Shown piece after piece: positions 8,045 through 17,669 of a DNA stretch of 64,000 bases. Where the stretch lies: assembly GCF_001687605.2 (NCBI RefSeq), contig NZ_CP016539.2:2634501-2698500 (forward strand), given 5' to 3'. The stretch is from Planococcus plakortidis (GTDB taxonomy: Bacteria > Bacillota > Bacilli > Bacillales_A > Planococcaceae). Position 1 is the stretch's first letter; each line of letters opens with the position of its first letter. The position numbers and the translations under genes were made by a program. The notes under the pieces are model-generated. The model did no database searches and was not told the DNA's origin. It saw nothing but the letters and a program-made list of their open reading frames with translations.

Positions 8045-9868
8045 TCATAATTTGGCATCTGCCAACATGGTGGCATACAAACCGCCTTTTTCCAGCAATT
8101 CGCCCTGGCTGCCGGATTCGGCCAATTTGCCGAGCTCCATGACATAGACGAAGTCCGCTTTCCTCACCGTATTCAAACGGTGGGCGATGACGAAACTCGT
8201 GCGCCCTTCCATGAGCCTCTCGAGCGCTTCCTGGATTTTCAGTTCCGTCACGGTGTCGATCGAACTTGTCGCCTCATCGAGCAGCAAAATGACCGGGTCG
8301 GCGATCAGCGCACGGGCGATCGACAGCAGCTGCTTCTGCCCTTGGCTGATCATCGAACCATCGCCGGAAAGCACCGTGTCGTAGCCTTCCGGCAGTTTGG
8401 AGATGAAGTCATGGGCATTGGCTTTCTTGGCCGCTTCCACCACTTCTTCGTCTGTTGCATCGAGCTTGCCGTAACGGATGTTATCGCTGACCGTAGCTTC
8501 GAATAGGAACGGGTCCTGCAAGACGAAAGCGATCTGCTTGCGCAAGGTTTCGCGAGGCATCGCGCCGATTGGCGTTCCATCGATGCGGATCTCCCCTTCG
8601 TCGACATCGTAAAATCTGGCCAAAAGCTGCATGACTGTCGTTTTGCCGGCGCCTGTCGCGCCGACGAAAGCAGCCGTCTGCCCGGTTTCCACCGTAAAGC
8701 TGAGATCCCGGATGGTCCATTCTTCATCCGCGCCTTCATATTTGAAGGAGACATGATCGAATTCGACTTTTCCTTCGAGCCGTTTATCGGCGTTCTTCTT
8801 CGTATCGTCCGCTTCTTCCGCTTCGTCCATGATGGCGAATACGCGTTCAGCCCCCGCGATTGCCGAGAGCACGGTATTGAACTGGTTTGCCAAATCGTTC
8901 AACGGCCGCGTAAACTGGCGGGAATACTCGGTGAAAATGACGATAACGCCGATCGTGACCGAGCCGTTCAAAGCCAGCAATCCTCCGATGCCTGCAACAA
9001 GCGCGAAACTGCCGTTGTTCAGGAAGTTCATCACTTTCGGAATGAACCCGGCGTATGTCCAAGCCCAGAAACCGGTACGGCGGAGGCGTTCACTCTTGGC
9101 GAGGAACTCATCCATGACACGGTCTTCCTGGGAAAAGGCTTTGATGATCTTTTGCCCTGAAATGGTTTCTTCGATCATGCCGTTCAGGTCCCCGACAGCC
9201 TTTTGCTGTTCTTTGTACAAACGGCCTGTACGTTTCGTGATCCAGCGAATCGACCAGTACATAAGCGGGATGATGATGAATGTCAGCACCGTGAGAATCG
9301 GGCTGAGCGTGACCATCACCGCCGCAGTCCCGACCAGTGTCAAAACGCTCGAGAACACTTGAATGAACGAAGTGTTGAGCGTCGATGACACGTTTTCGAT
9401 ATCGTTGGTCACCCGGCTCATCAATTCACCGTGCTGGCGCTTGTCGAAAAACGATACCGGCAAGCGCTGCAAATGGCCGAACAGCCCCGCACGCATTTGA
9501 TAGATGACTTGCTGGGCGATGCCTACCATCCAGTAGTTCTGCAAGTACAGGGAAACCGAATGGAGCACATAGACCACAATAAGCCAGCCGATGATCAAGC
9601 CCATCCCCTCGAATGCCCCCGGCACGATATACGTGTCGATGATATAACCGATCAAGAACGGCCCGAGCAATGCCATCGCAGAGCTGACGAACACAAGTGC
9701 AAGGACCGCGATCAATAGCATGCGCTGTTCATCCACCAGCTTCCAGATCCGCAGCAAAGTGGATTTCCAGTTTTTTGCGCGTTCATTCTTTTTATCCGGT
9801 GACTTCTTTAGATCTTCCTTCGTCAATACCGGCTCATAGCCGAACGGCCGGCGAATTGCGTCAAACAT
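8045..9868 (-). CDS. ABC exporter half-transporter, canonical ATPase site
   Basis: A fused permease-ATPase of about 607 residues: six transmembrane helices (about 60-340) then an ATPase with Walker A GATGAGKTT, a variant signature ISQGQKQ and Walker B VILLLDEATSSID with the catalytic Glu. It is the second gene of a pair; size and order resemble Bacillus YfiB/YfiC-type multidrug exporters. Start: an AGGAGGTGG at the end of the upstream gene suits ATG 9868 (9 bases); ATG 9874 is the alternative. The overlap with the upstream gene implies coupled synthesis of a heterodimer. Confidence 0.9.
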   Translation of the reverse strand: MFDAIRRPFGYEPVLTKEDLKKSPDKKNERAKNWKSTLLRIWKLVDEQRMLLIAVLALVFVSSAMALLGPFLIGYIIDTYIVPGAFEGMGLIIGWLIVVYVLHSVSLYLQNYWMVGIAQQVIYQMRAGLFGHLQRLPVSFFDKRQHGELMSRVTNDIENVSSTLNTSFIQVFSSVLTLVGTAAVMVTLSPILTVLTFIIIPLMYWSIRWITKRTGRLYKEQQKAVGDLNGMIEETISGQKIIKAFSQEDRVMDEFLAKSERLRRTGFWAWTYAGFIPKVMNFLNNGSFALVAGIGGLLALNGSVTIGVIVIFTEYSRQFTRPLNDLANQFNTVLSAIAGAERVFAIMDEAEEADDTKKNADKRLEGKVEFDHVSFKYEGADEEWTIRDLSFTVETGQTAAFVGATGAGKTTVMQLLARFYDVDEGEIRIDGTPIGAMPRETLRKQIAFVLQDPFLFEATVSDNIRYGKLDATDEEVVEAAKKANAHDFISKLPEGYDTVLSGDGSMISQGQKQLLSIARALIADPVILLLDEATSSIDTVTELKIQEALERLMEGRTSFVIAHRLNTVRKADFVYVMELGKLAESGSQGELLEKGGLYATMLADAKL

Positions 9869-11585
9869 ATTCATCCACCTCCTCCGCTTGCTGGGACTGT
9901 GCGATTTCACGATACAGAGAAGACATTTCCAGCAGTTCATCATGTGTGCCATAAGCTGATGCGACGCCATCTTCCAACAACAGGATCCGGTCAGCGCGCA
10001 TCGCCGTCCGTACTTTCTGCGTCACGAGCAGTGTCGTCGCCTGCTCTTTGTCGAGCTCTGCCCACAGTGCAGATTCGGTCTTCACGTCAAGCGCGCTCGT
10101 ACTGTCATCGAGAATCAAAATCGATGGTTTGCGGACCAATGCCCGGGCGATCGACAGCCGCTGCTTTTGGCCGCCCGATAAATTGACGCCTTTTTGGCCG
10201 ACGCGCGTTTCATAGCCTTTCGGGAAGCGCCTCACCGTCTCGTCAATTTGCGCTTTCTCTGCCGCTCCTGTCAGTTCAGGGAGTTCCGCCTGCTCTTTGC
10301 CCCACGACAGGTTGTCGGAAATGCTGCCGGTGAAGAGCATCGATTGCTGTGGCACAAGCCCGATCGATTTGCGCAGCTCCTGCAAGTCCCACTCCCGGAC
10401 ATCGCGGCCGTGCACGTATACGGTTCCTTCCGTCGCCTCGTAGAATCTCGGGATCAATTGCAGCAATGAAGTCTTGCCCGAGCCCGTGGCGCCCATGATG
10501 GCCAGTTTTTCGCGCGGCGCCAGCTCGAAGCTGATATTTTGGAGCACTTTTCTCGACGTGCCCGGATACGTGAAGGAAACATCATCCAAACGGATGGCTC
10601 CTTCCTCGACCGGCGCCATCGCTCCTTGCACTTCCTCGCCGCCGTCATCCGCCAGCAGAATCTCTTCGATGCGGTCAGAGGAAGCCTTGGCGCGCGCGAA
10701 GGCCATGATGATGAATGAGAACATCGAAAAGGCCCCGGTCATGCGCATCGCATAATTGACGATAGCGACCAGTTCACCGATCTGCGCGTCGCCGGACTGG
10801 ATCTCGAACGCCCCGAACCAAACGACGGCAAGCAGCGAGATGTTCATGCCGAAAAGCAAGATCGGCAAAATGACTTCCATGATGCGGAACGCTTTGACCG
10901 TATCGGTCTTGAGCGCGCCAGCTACTTCCGAAAAGCGGTTCGCTTCATATTTGCCGCGCAAATAGGCTTTGATCAGCCGTACCGCCTGCAGGTTTTCCTG
11001 CACCATGCGGTTGACCTTATCAAGCCGCTGTTGGACAAAACTGAAATAGACGACGCCTTTTCTCACCATGAAGTATAAAAACGCCAATAAAACCGGAAAG
11101 ACAACGATTAAATAAATCGCCAATTGCGCATTGACGACGAATGCCATGACCATACTGCCGACCACTAGCAAGGGCGCTCGCAGCATGATGCGCAAACTCA
11201 TATAAAGTACTTGCTGGATCAGCTGGACATCACTCGTCAGCCTCGTGATGAGCCCTGATGCCGGAAACTTATTGAACATCGCGAGCGAGAACGACTGGAC
11301 GCGCCCATAGACTTCGCGCCTGACATCGAACGAAAAGCTATGGGATACGTGGGAAGCGAAATACGAATTGACCACGCCGGACAGAAACGCGATCAACGAC
11401 AGGCCGATGAGCACAAGGCCAAGCCGGGTGACCGTGTCCTGGTCCCCCGCCACAATGCCGTCATCGATGATGCTCGCAATGACCAGCGGCTGCAAGAGCT
11501 CGACCGCCAGCTCCAAAAGCATCAGGAATAAGGCGACGCCGATAAGCAATGAATAGGGTTTAGTATAGGAAAAGACAGTTTTCAT
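9861..11585 (-). CDS. ABC exporter half-transporter, degenerate ATPase site
   Basis: A 574-residue permease-ATPase, first gene of the exporter pair. Six transmembrane helices (about 10-310) precede an ATPase with Walker A GATGSGKTS, canonical LSGGQKQR and Walker B ILILDDSTSALD, where Asp replaces the catalytic Glu. Its partner has the normal Glu but a variant signature. Together they give one active and one degenerate ATP site, as in asymmetric heterodimeric exporters such as BmrCD or TM287/288. AGGAGG precedes ATG 11585 by 7 bases. Likely exports lipophilic compounds; substrate unknown. Confidence 0.92.
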   Translation of the reverse strand: MKTVFSYTKPYSLLIGVALFLMLLELAVELLQPLVIASIIDDGIVAGDQDTVTRLGLVLIGLSLIAFLSGVVNSYFASHVSHSFSFDVRREVYGRVQSFSLAMFNKFPASGLITRLTSDVQLIQQVLYMSLRIMLRAPLLVVGSMVMAFVVNAQLAIYLIVVFPVLLAFLYFMVRKGVVYFSFVQQRLDKVNRMVQENLQAVRLIKAYLRGKYEANRFSEVAGALKTDTVKAFRIMEVILPILLFGMNISLLAVVWFGAFEIQSGDAQIGELVAIVNYAMRMTGAFSMFSFIIMAFARAKASSDRIEEILLADDGGEEVQGAMAPVEEGAIRLDDVSFTYPGTSRKVLQNISFELAPREKLAIMGATGSGKTSLLQLIPRFYEATEGTVYVHGRDVREWDLQELRKSIGLVPQQSMLFTGSISDNLSWGKEQAELPELTGAAEKAQIDETVRRFPKGYETRVGQKGVNLSGGQKQRLSIARALVRKPSILILDDSTSALDVKTESALWAELDKEQATTLLVTQKVRTAMRADRILLLEDGVASAYGTHDELLEMSSLYREIAQSQQAEEVDEYV

Positions 11586-11717
11586 AAGGGTGCCTCCTGA
11601 ACATTTCGAAACTCGAACTTTCGTTAAAACCAGTATGCCATAATTTTCAGATATCAGGTAGGGATATCCCTTTTTCTGTCATGTATCAGAACGAATATTT
11701 TCGTATTCCAGACCGAG

Positions 11718-11757
11718 AAAGGCAAGCAGCAGCATGATGCTGCTGCTGCTTGCCTTT
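11718..11757. terminator. long GCA/TGC-rich terminator hairpin
   Basis: AAAGGCAAGCAGCAGCA pairs with TGCTGCTGCTTGCCTTT over a 6-base loop. It starts two bases after the EamA stop codon on the minus strand and so ends that gene. Confidence 0.85.
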
Positions 11758-11759
11758 AC

Positions 11760-12671
11760 TCACGAGTTGTCTTTGACAGGCTTTTTATTGCCGGCGAACG
11801 ATAGCCATGTGACGAATACCAGCATTAGCAAGGCCCCACCGATCTGCAAGGGGGATAGAAAATGGCCGAACCAGACGAGCGAGATGACCATCGCCGTCAA
11901 TGGCTCCATCGCCGATAGGATGCTCGTCTCCACAGGCGAAATGAAGCGCATGCTGCTCAGGAATAGCACAAATGCCATCGTGCCGATCAGGATGATCGCG
12001 ATGATCGCCAAAATAAGTGTCGGATCTGCCAACAGCCCCCACTCATCCGACAGGAAAATCGGGTTGATGAGCCCAAGGAAGATGCCACCGAACAGCATAG
12101 ACCAGCCGACGACGAGCAAAACGCCCCATTCCTGCATCAGCCTGGCAGGATAAAGCGTATAGAAGGTGAACGCCAATCCCACAAGGACACCCCAGAACAA
12201 GGCTTCTCCGCTGATGACCAGTGAATCCAGGCGGCCGTTCGTCAATAACAAGAACAACCCGGCAAGCGTCCCGAGCATGCCGAGCACCTGATAGACGGGC
12301 GGCCATTTGCGGAGGCGCAGGGAAATGAAGACGATGACATAGACCGGCGCCAAAAATTGCATCAAGGTCGCAAAGACGGCATTGCTCGTATCGATGGCTG
12401 CGACGAAGCTGTACTGGACGCCGAGCATGCCGGCCACTGAAAAAATCAATAGGGGGCGTGTCCATATCTTTTGCCGGAAAATCGATGTCACCTGCACTTT
12501 TTTCATTTTCAAAAATAGCAACAGCACGATGCCGGCGACAATAAGCCGGATGGTCAGCAAAAACGGCACCGTGATCGGGTAGACGTCGAGCGTCCATTCC
12601 ATGAGAGGCCCGGTCGCACCCCAAAGCATCGCCCCTATCAGTATCATGGATACTCCTTTTAACCGTTCCAT
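11760..12671 (-). CDS. EamA/DMT family transporter
   Basis: A 303-residue protein with ten predicted membrane helices in two EamA repeats (about 1-135 and 150-290). The first repeat opens GAMLWGATGPLMEW and the second ends SILSAMEPLTAMVISLVWFG, a DMT hallmark. DMT carriers export amino acids, purines or similar metabolites; no specificity can be given. GGAGTG precedes ATG 12671. Single gene followed by a terminator. Confidence 0.88.
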   Translation of the reverse strand: MERLKGVSMILIGAMLWGATGPLMEWTLDVYPITVPFLLTIRLIVAGIVLLLFLKMKKVQVTSIFRQKIWTRPLLIFSVAGMLGVQYSFVAAIDTSNAVFATLMQFLAPVYVIVFISLRLRKWPPVYQVLGMLGTLAGLFLLLTNGRLDSLVISGEALFWGVLVGLAFTFYTLYPARLMQEWGVLLVVGWSMLFGGIFLGLINPIFLSDEWGLLADPTLILAIIAIILIGTMAFVLFLSSMRFISPVETSILSAMEPLTAMVISLVWFGHFLSPLQIGGALLMLVFVTWLSFAGNKKPVKDNS

Positions 12672-12878
12672 TCGCCAGCACTCCTTCCATATGAAAAAAC
12701 CAACCCGTGACGAATTGGCCTATTATAGCTCCTTTTCTCTTTGAATCCATTAGAAATCGGGACAAACTGGTCGTTTCCCTCAATTTTCAATCGAATCATG
12801 CCTATTCTCTCATGAGAGCCTTAAAAAGGATAGTGTAATATCTGTGCTAAAATTCCCGTGTTATATTTTTGTAAAGTG

Positions 12879-12907
12879 GTGACGAAAGACCTTTTCTTCT
12901 TTATAAT
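12879..12907 (+). promoter_or_regulatory. SigA promoter of the GGDEF-EAL gene
   Basis: -35 GTGACG (12879-12884), 17-base spacer, perfect -10 TATAAT (12902-12907). The start codon follows 33 bases later. Confidence 0.7.
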
Positions 12908-12939
12908 GAAAGTACAAAACGGTTAAGGAGCGTCAGTTA

Positions 12940-14946
12940 ATGAGTGAAAAGCAGGATTTCTTGGCACAAACCCTAGCATATAACCATATTCCCTTCCCTA
13001 TCATCATTTTCGATCAAGAAGGACTCGTCACTTGGTTCAACGGGCATGCCGAACGCATCTTTCAACTAAATACAGAAACGGCTATGGGCCAACCCTTTTC
13101 CTATATGAACCCCGAACAAGCCGCATTCCATAAGCAGCCTTGGGAAATGCTATTGGAAAGCACGGACCCGGTGCGGTTCGAAAATATGGAAATCGGTCTT
13201 GGCAGCGGCGGCCAAAGCTATTCCACAGTTGTCACGAAAGCGTTCACATCGCATGGCGAACGTTTTCTCCTGACCATCTATGAAATCGATGATCAGGCAA
13301 GCGCCGGCTCAGCAGCAAGGGAATTGAGCCACCTGCGCCATGGGCTGGATGATTCATTCATGATGACTTATTTCGACCAGGAGTTCCTCGTCACCTACGC
13401 GAACCCCCATTTCCTGAAACTCAGCAAATGGACCCCGAAACGCGTGCTCGGCAAACCTGTATGGCAAATGTTCCACGATAGCGAAGAAGACCTGGAGTTT
13501 GTCGATTCGATCCTGGAAAGCTTGAAAGACGGGCAAGTCTGGAACGGCGAAGCGAAAAAAGCGACAAAAGACGGCGATACTTATTGGGTCGACCTGACAG
13601 CGATCCCGATGCAATTATCGGAGGAGGATGCATACTATATTTTCCTCGAAAAAGACATCACCGAAACGAAGCACGCACAGAAGCACCTGGAGGAAATCGC
13701 GTTCATCGACCCGATTACCGGGCTTGAGAATCGCCACCGCCTGGAACAAGCCGTCGCTGAACATATAAAGGAAGGACGCCATTTCTCCTTCCTGTTCCTT
13801 GACATCGACCGCTTCTATACCTTGCGCGATGTATCGGATACGGATACCGAAAATGAGTTGCTCATCGAGTTCACGAAACGCCTGCGCATGTATTTCTCGG
13901 ATTCATTGATCACGCGTGCCGGGCTTCATGAATTCGCGTTGATCACGCCATTGCCGAACTGGTTCATTGAAGGCTTCCTGCCATACCTGCAGCAGCATCC
14001 GATCTATATCGGCGGCACGGCCGTTCCCTTGACCGTCAGCGGCGCCATCACGAAATATCCGGAAGACCAGCAAAGCTTCGTCCATTTGATCAAGGCTTCC
14101 TATGCCACGATCAAGAAAGTCAAGGAACGCGGCGGCAGCGCCATTTCCACTTTGACGGCAGACGACCATGAACGCCTGAACCGGAAAGCGCTCATCGAAA
14201 AACGGCTTGTCCATGCACTGGACCGGAAAAACCTGCAATTGCTGTACCAGCCGCAAGTTAACCTCTCTACCGGCAGCGTAGAAAGCGTGGAAGCGCTCGT
14301 CCGCTGGAATGATGACGAAATCGGTGTCGTGACGCCTGATGAACTCATTCCGATCGCGGAAGAAAATGGCATGATCCATGAAATCGGCAGCTTTGTCCTG
14401 GAGACTGCCTGTGCGCAGCTGAAGGATTGGAAAGCGAAAGGCATCAATTTACGTATCAGCATCAACTCCTCCATCCGCGAATTCCGCGATAAGGACATGG
14501 CCAGCATGTTGATCGAGCAAATGAAAACGAATAATTGCGATCCCCAATCACTCATGATCGAGATCACCGAGAAGTTTGCGCTTGAGGCGGAAGCCGAACG
14601 CCCGATCATGCAGCAGATGAACCGCCTGAACCAGCAAGGCGTACAATTTGCGCTCGATGATTTCGGGACAGGCTATGCTTCTTTCCGTTATATGCTGCTA
14701 TTGCCGATTTCCTCATTGAAAATCGATCGGACCATCATCCAGTCGATTACGAAACAGGAAAAAATGCAGAAAATGATCAACGGCATGATCCAGTTCGGCA
14801 AGTCGCTCGACTTCCAAGTGACTGCAGAAGGCGTCGAAACGAACGAACAGCTCGAATTGCTTCGGGCAATGGAGTGCAACAGCATCCAGGGCTACATCAT
14901 CAGTCACCCGATGAACGCCCAGGAACTCGAAAAATGGATAAAATAA
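12940..14946 (+). CDS. PAS-PAS-GGDEF(degenerate)-EAL protein
   Basis: A 668-residue soluble c-di-GMP protein. Two PAS domains (about 10-110 and 125-245), a GGDEF-like domain (about 250-405) in which the signature reads AGLHEF, and an EAL domain (about 420-668). The EAL half keeps EALVRW, INSSIREFRD, IEITEKF, LDDFGTGYAS, LKIDRT, AEGVETN and QGY, so phosphodiesterase activity is expected; the cyclase site is not. The degenerate GGDEF may bind GTP to regulate the EAL domain, and the PAS domains presumably sense a signal. AAGGAG precedes ATG 12940. Monocistronic. Confidence 0.93.
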   Translation: MSEKQDFLAQTLAYNHIPFPIIIFDQEGLVTWFNGHAERIFQLNTETAMGQPFSYMNPEQAAFHKQPWEMLLESTDPVRFENMEIGLGSGGQSYSTVVTKAFTSHGERFLLTIYEIDDQASAGSAARELSHLRHGLDDSFMMTYFDQEFLVTYANPHFLKLSKWTPKRVLGKPVWQMFHDSEEDLEFVDSILESLKDGQVWNGEAKKATKDGDTYWVDLTAIPMQLSEEDAYYIFLEKDITETKHAQKHLEEIAFIDPITGLENRHRLEQAVAEHIKEGRHFSFLFLDIDRFYTLRDVSDTDTENELLIEFTKRLRMYFSDSLITRAGLHEFALITPLPNWFIEGFLPYLQQHPIYIGGTAVPLTVSGAITKYPEDQQSFVHLIKASYATIKKVKERGGSAISTLTADDHERLNRKALIEKRLVHALDRKNLQLLYQPQVNLSTGSVESVEALVRWNDDEIGVVTPDELIPIAEENGMIHEIGSFVLETACAQLKDWKAKGINLRISINSSIREFRDKDMASMLIEQMKTNNCDPQSLMIEITEKFALEAEAERPIMQQMNRLNQQGVQFALDDFGTGYASFRYMLLLPISSLKIDRTIIQSITKQEKMQKMINGMIQFGKSLDFQVTAEGVETNEQLELLRAMECNSIQGYIISHPMNAQELEKWIK

Positions 14947-14953
14947 TCTCTCT

Positions 14954-14991
14954 ACCCCAGGTTGCGGAAATTCCGCGGTCTGGGGTTTTTT
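14954..14991 (+). terminator. terminator of the GGDEF-EAL gene
   Basis: ACCCCAG pairs with CTGGGGT around an inner GCGGAA-TTCCGC stem, followed by six T. Confidence 0.9.
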
Positions 14992-15024
14992 ATCGTGTTC
15001 GGATTTTCGAATAACAGATCTCAA

Positions 15025-15060
15025 CAAAAAACAGGCTGCCCACAAATGAGGGTGCCTGTT
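15025..15060 (-). terminator. terminator of the thrE pair
   Basis: AACAGGC (15030-15036) pairs with GCCTGTT (15054-15060); on the minus strand it is followed by the T-run complementary to 15025-15030. Confidence 0.7.
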
Positions 15061-15069
15061 CGTTATGGA

Positions 15070-15537
15070 TTATTCCTGGGTAAAACCCATTTTTTTCTGC
15101 GTACGCCTAGCTTGGTACTTGAAATACAATTGCATGAGCACTTCGGCAAACACCAGCCCCATGGCGATGGCGCCTGAAATCATCAATGCCTGCACTGCAA
15201 AGTCGACCGCTTCGGCATAATCGTTTTCCACGATATTGCGCATCGCATTGTATGCCCGGCTTCCGGGAACGAGCGGGATGATGCCGGCGACACTGAAAAT
15301 GATCATCGGCATTTTAAAGATCTTCGCCAAGATGTGCGCAACAATCGCGACAATAAAAGCACCGATGAATGTCGCTTGGATCGGGTCGTCAAACGCGAGA
15401 AAATAACCCCGGTAGAACAGCCAGCCGCTCATCCCGACAAGGCCGCAACTGATAAGCGTTTTCCTGGGAATATTAAAAATGATGCCGAATGCGCCGGCAG
15501 CGAAAAAACTTAGAAACGCCTCCAAAGGCCAGTTCAT
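15070..15537 (-). CDS. threonine/serine exporter, C-terminal half (ThrE_2)
   Basis: A 155-residue membrane protein of the DUF3815/ThrE_2 type (YjjB-like): four to five helices with GIIPLVPGSRAYNAMRNI around residue 85, mirroring the same motif in the other half. It is the second gene of a two-gene unit, 12 bases after the N-terminal subunit, with AAGGAGG before ATG 15537. Together they form a split ThrE-type exporter for threonine, serine or a small organic acid; substrate is family inference. Confidence 0.88.
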   Translation of the reverse strand: MNWPLEAFLSFFAAGAFGIIFNIPRKTLISCGLVGMSGWLFYRGYFLAFDDPIQATFIGAFIVAIVAHILAKIFKMPMIIFSVAGIIPLVPGSRAYNAMRNIVENDYAEAVDFAVQALMISGAIAMGLVFAEVLMQLYFKYQARRTQKKMGFTQE

Positions 15538-15549
15538 TCGATCTCCTCC

Positions 15550-16305
15550 TTAAAATGACAATACGATGGCTATGCCGGCTCCGATAGCGAATGCCGTCAG
15601 AAAAGCCTCTGCACCCATCGACAGCCCGGACACAAAATGGCCGGCCATCATGTCGCGTACGGCATTAGTGATTAACAAGCCGGGAACAAGCGGCATGACC
15701 GAGCCGATGATGATCGTATCGGGATCGTTTCCGAAACCGCTATATACCGCAAGTACCGCTAAAGTACCGATGGCGACCGCTCCAATGAATTCGGCGAAAA
15801 ATTTGACTCTCGTTTTCACGAGTACCATTTCCACAATATAAAATCCGATGCCCCCGATCAGGAAAGCGAATGGGATATCTGCCCAGCCACCGCCCATCAA
15901 AATCAGGAAGCAGGCACTGGCGGCTGCAGCTGCCAGTACTTGCAGCCATAAAGGGAATAAATAATGGGTTTTTTCGATTTCCGTCATTTCATCATATGCC
16001 TGCTGCAATGTCAGCTGCCCCGCAACAAGTCGCCTCGATACGGCATTGACACGCGCTACCCGTTCGAGATCGGTGCGCCGGCCATGGATGCGGACAAAGC
16101 GTGTCGGCAAGTCATTGCTCGGGGAAAACATGATGCCTGCCGGAGTCACAAAGCAATGGGAATCCATCATATTTTGCGAAACTGCCATCCGGATCATCGT
16201 ATCTTCCACCCGGTAGGTCTCCGCTCCGCTTTCCATCATGACTTTTCCGGCCAACAGAAAACAATCCAGCGCAAGTTCTCTTCTGACTTCCGATATTTCG
16301 GCCAT
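15550..16305 (-). CDS. threonine/serine exporter, N-terminal half (ThrE)
   Basis: A 251-residue DUF1212/ThrE protein (YjjP-like). A soluble N-terminal stretch contains GAETYRVEDTMIRMA and the conserved TPAGIMFS, followed by about five helices including IIGSVMPLVPGLLITNAVRD. In full-length ThrE the two halves are fused; here they are separate, as in many Firmicutes. AAGGGGGGAG precedes ATG 16305. Located in the cytoplasmic membrane. Confidence 0.88.
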   Translation of the reverse strand: MAEISEVRRELALDCFLLAGKVMMESGAETYRVEDTMIRMAVSQNMMDSHCFVTPAGIMFSPSNDLPTRFVRIHGRRTDLERVARVNAVSRRLVAGQLTLQQAYDEMTEIEKTHYLFPLWLQVLAAAAASACFLILMGGGWADIPFAFLIGGIGFYIVEMVLVKTRVKFFAEFIGAVAIGTLAVLAVYSGFGNDPDTIIIGSVMPLVPGLLITNAVRDMMAGHFVSGLSMGAEAFLTAFAIGAGIAIVLSF

Positions 16306-16358
16306 CCGGTCTCCCCCCTTTTTTCTTCTGTACCATCATACCGCAGGCAAGGCAAAAT

Positions 16359-16386
16359 TAAAACGCTCCGGTAACCGGAGCGTTTC
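16359..16386. terminator. terminator after the alcohol dehydrogenase gene
   Basis: AAACGCTCCGG (16361-16371) pairs with CCGGAGCGTTT (16375-16385); on the minus strand it runs into TTTTAATTTT. Confidence 0.9.
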
Positions 16387-16396
16387 GTCGGCACGT

Positions 16397-17536
16397 TTAT
16401 GGTTTCAAAATGACTTTCGTACATTCGTCTTCGTGGTCGTTGAATATCCGGTAAGCTTCGCTCGCTTGTTCGAGCGGCACGATGTGGGAGATGATTTCAC
16501 GCGGGTCGAATTCGCCTCTTTCGATTTTGTCGAAAAGCATTGGCATCAAATGGATGACCGGTGCTTGCCCCATCTTCATCGTCACGTTGCGCTCGAACAG
16601 GTTGCCCAGCGGGAATTGGTTATAAGTCAATCCGTAAACGCCCGTCAATTGGATGGTCCCGAATTTACTGACGGCATCTTTCGCGATATCGATCGCGCTA
16701 AGCGTCCCGCCTTGCAGCATCAGCTTTTGTTGAACGGCTTCCGCTGTCGATTTCTTGCCGTCCATCCCGACGCAATCGATGACGACACGCGCGCCGCCTT
16801 TGGTGATTTCATGGATGAGCGCCCCTGTGTTGTCGTGTTTACTGAAGTCAACAATCTCCACATTATTCATCTTTTTCGCTTTTTCCATCCGGTATGGCAA
16901 TTCATCGACGGCAATGACGCGCGCCGCCCCTTTCATCCAGGCAAACTTCTGGGTCATGAGCCCGATCGGCCCACAACCAAGAACAACGACCGTGTCGCCT
17001 TCTTTGACTCCCGCGTTCTCGACACTCCACCAAGCGGTCGGCAGTACATCCGACAGGAAAAGGACCTGCTCATCTTCGAGCTCCGAAGACTCCGGAATGA
17101 CCAATGGCATGAAATTGGCGTATGGCACACGCAGATATTCAGCCTGCCCCCCTGAATAATCGCCATAGCGCTCTGTCAAACCGAAATAGGCGCCCGTATC
17201 GAAATGGGGATTGCCGTTTGAATTGTCGCATTGGCTTTCCATTTCATTGGAACAATAAAAACAATGGCCGCAACTCACATTAAATGGAAGGACGATGCGG
17301 TCGCCCTTTTTCACTTTCGTGACGTCCGGCCCGACTTCTTCTACGATGCCCATCGGTTCATGGCCGATGACGGTATCCTTCGTCGTGGGCAATGCCCCTT
17401 GATAAATGTGCAGGTCTGTCCCGCAAATAGCAGTGGACGTTATCTTCACGATAATGTCATCACGTTTTTGGATTTCCGGATCTTTTACCTCTTTTACTTG
17501 CATATCTTTTGTCCCTTGGAACGTTACTGCCTTCAT
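16397..17536 (-). CDS. zinc-dependent alcohol dehydrogenase (MDR family)
   Basis: A 379-residue medium-chain dehydrogenase. The catalytic-zinc motif STAICGTDLH (Cys about 38) and GHEPMGIVEEVG, the structural-zinc cluster CGHCFYCSNEMESQC (about 91-105) and the Rossmann GCGPIG (about 187) are all present. The long form with YGLTYNQFPLGNLFERNV resembles glutathione-independent formaldehyde dehydrogenase-like enzymes (AdhB type). It oxidises or reduces an alcohol/aldehyde with NAD(H); substrate not determinable. Monocistronic. Confidence 0.9.
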   Translation of the reverse strand: MKAVTFQGTKDMQVKEVKDPEIQKRDDIIVKITSTAICGTDLHIYQGALPTTKDTVIGHEPMGIVEEVGPDVTKVKKGDRIVLPFNVSCGHCFYCSNEMESQCDNSNGNPHFDTGAYFGLTERYGDYSGGQAEYLRVPYANFMPLVIPESSELEDEQVLFLSDVLPTAWWSVENAGVKEGDTVVVLGCGPIGLMTQKFAWMKGAARVIAVDELPYRMEKAKKMNNVEIVDFSKHDNTGALIHEITKGGARVVIDCVGMDGKKSTAEAVQQKLMLQGGTLSAIDIAKDAVSKFGTIQLTGVYGLTYNQFPLGNLFERNVTMKMGQAPVIHLMPMLFDKIERGEFDPREIISHIVPLEQASEAYRIFNDHEDECTKVILKP

Positions 17537-17638
17537 GACTTTCCCTCCCGTTTAGTGATATCAGAATATTTCTCTTATTCCCTCTTTCTGACAGTGCAAA
17601 CACACATTTTCAATCGCGGCCATCTTCCCGACGATAAA

Positions 17639-17666
17639 GAGCGGATCCCCATTAAGAGATCCGCTC
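17639..17666. repeat. hairpin A1, distal flank of element A
   Basis: GAGCGGATC pairs with GATCCGCTC around a 10-base loop. It matches hairpin A2 (18095-18122) in the same orientation at 27 of 29 aligned bases and marks the far end of element A. Confidence 0.8.
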
Positions 17667-17669
17667 CTC

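Noticed and set aside
9874-9970. Longer N-terminus for the second ABC half-transporter
   Set aside because: The extra 32-34 residues overlap the end of the first half-transporter in another frame and lie upstream of the AGGAGG site.
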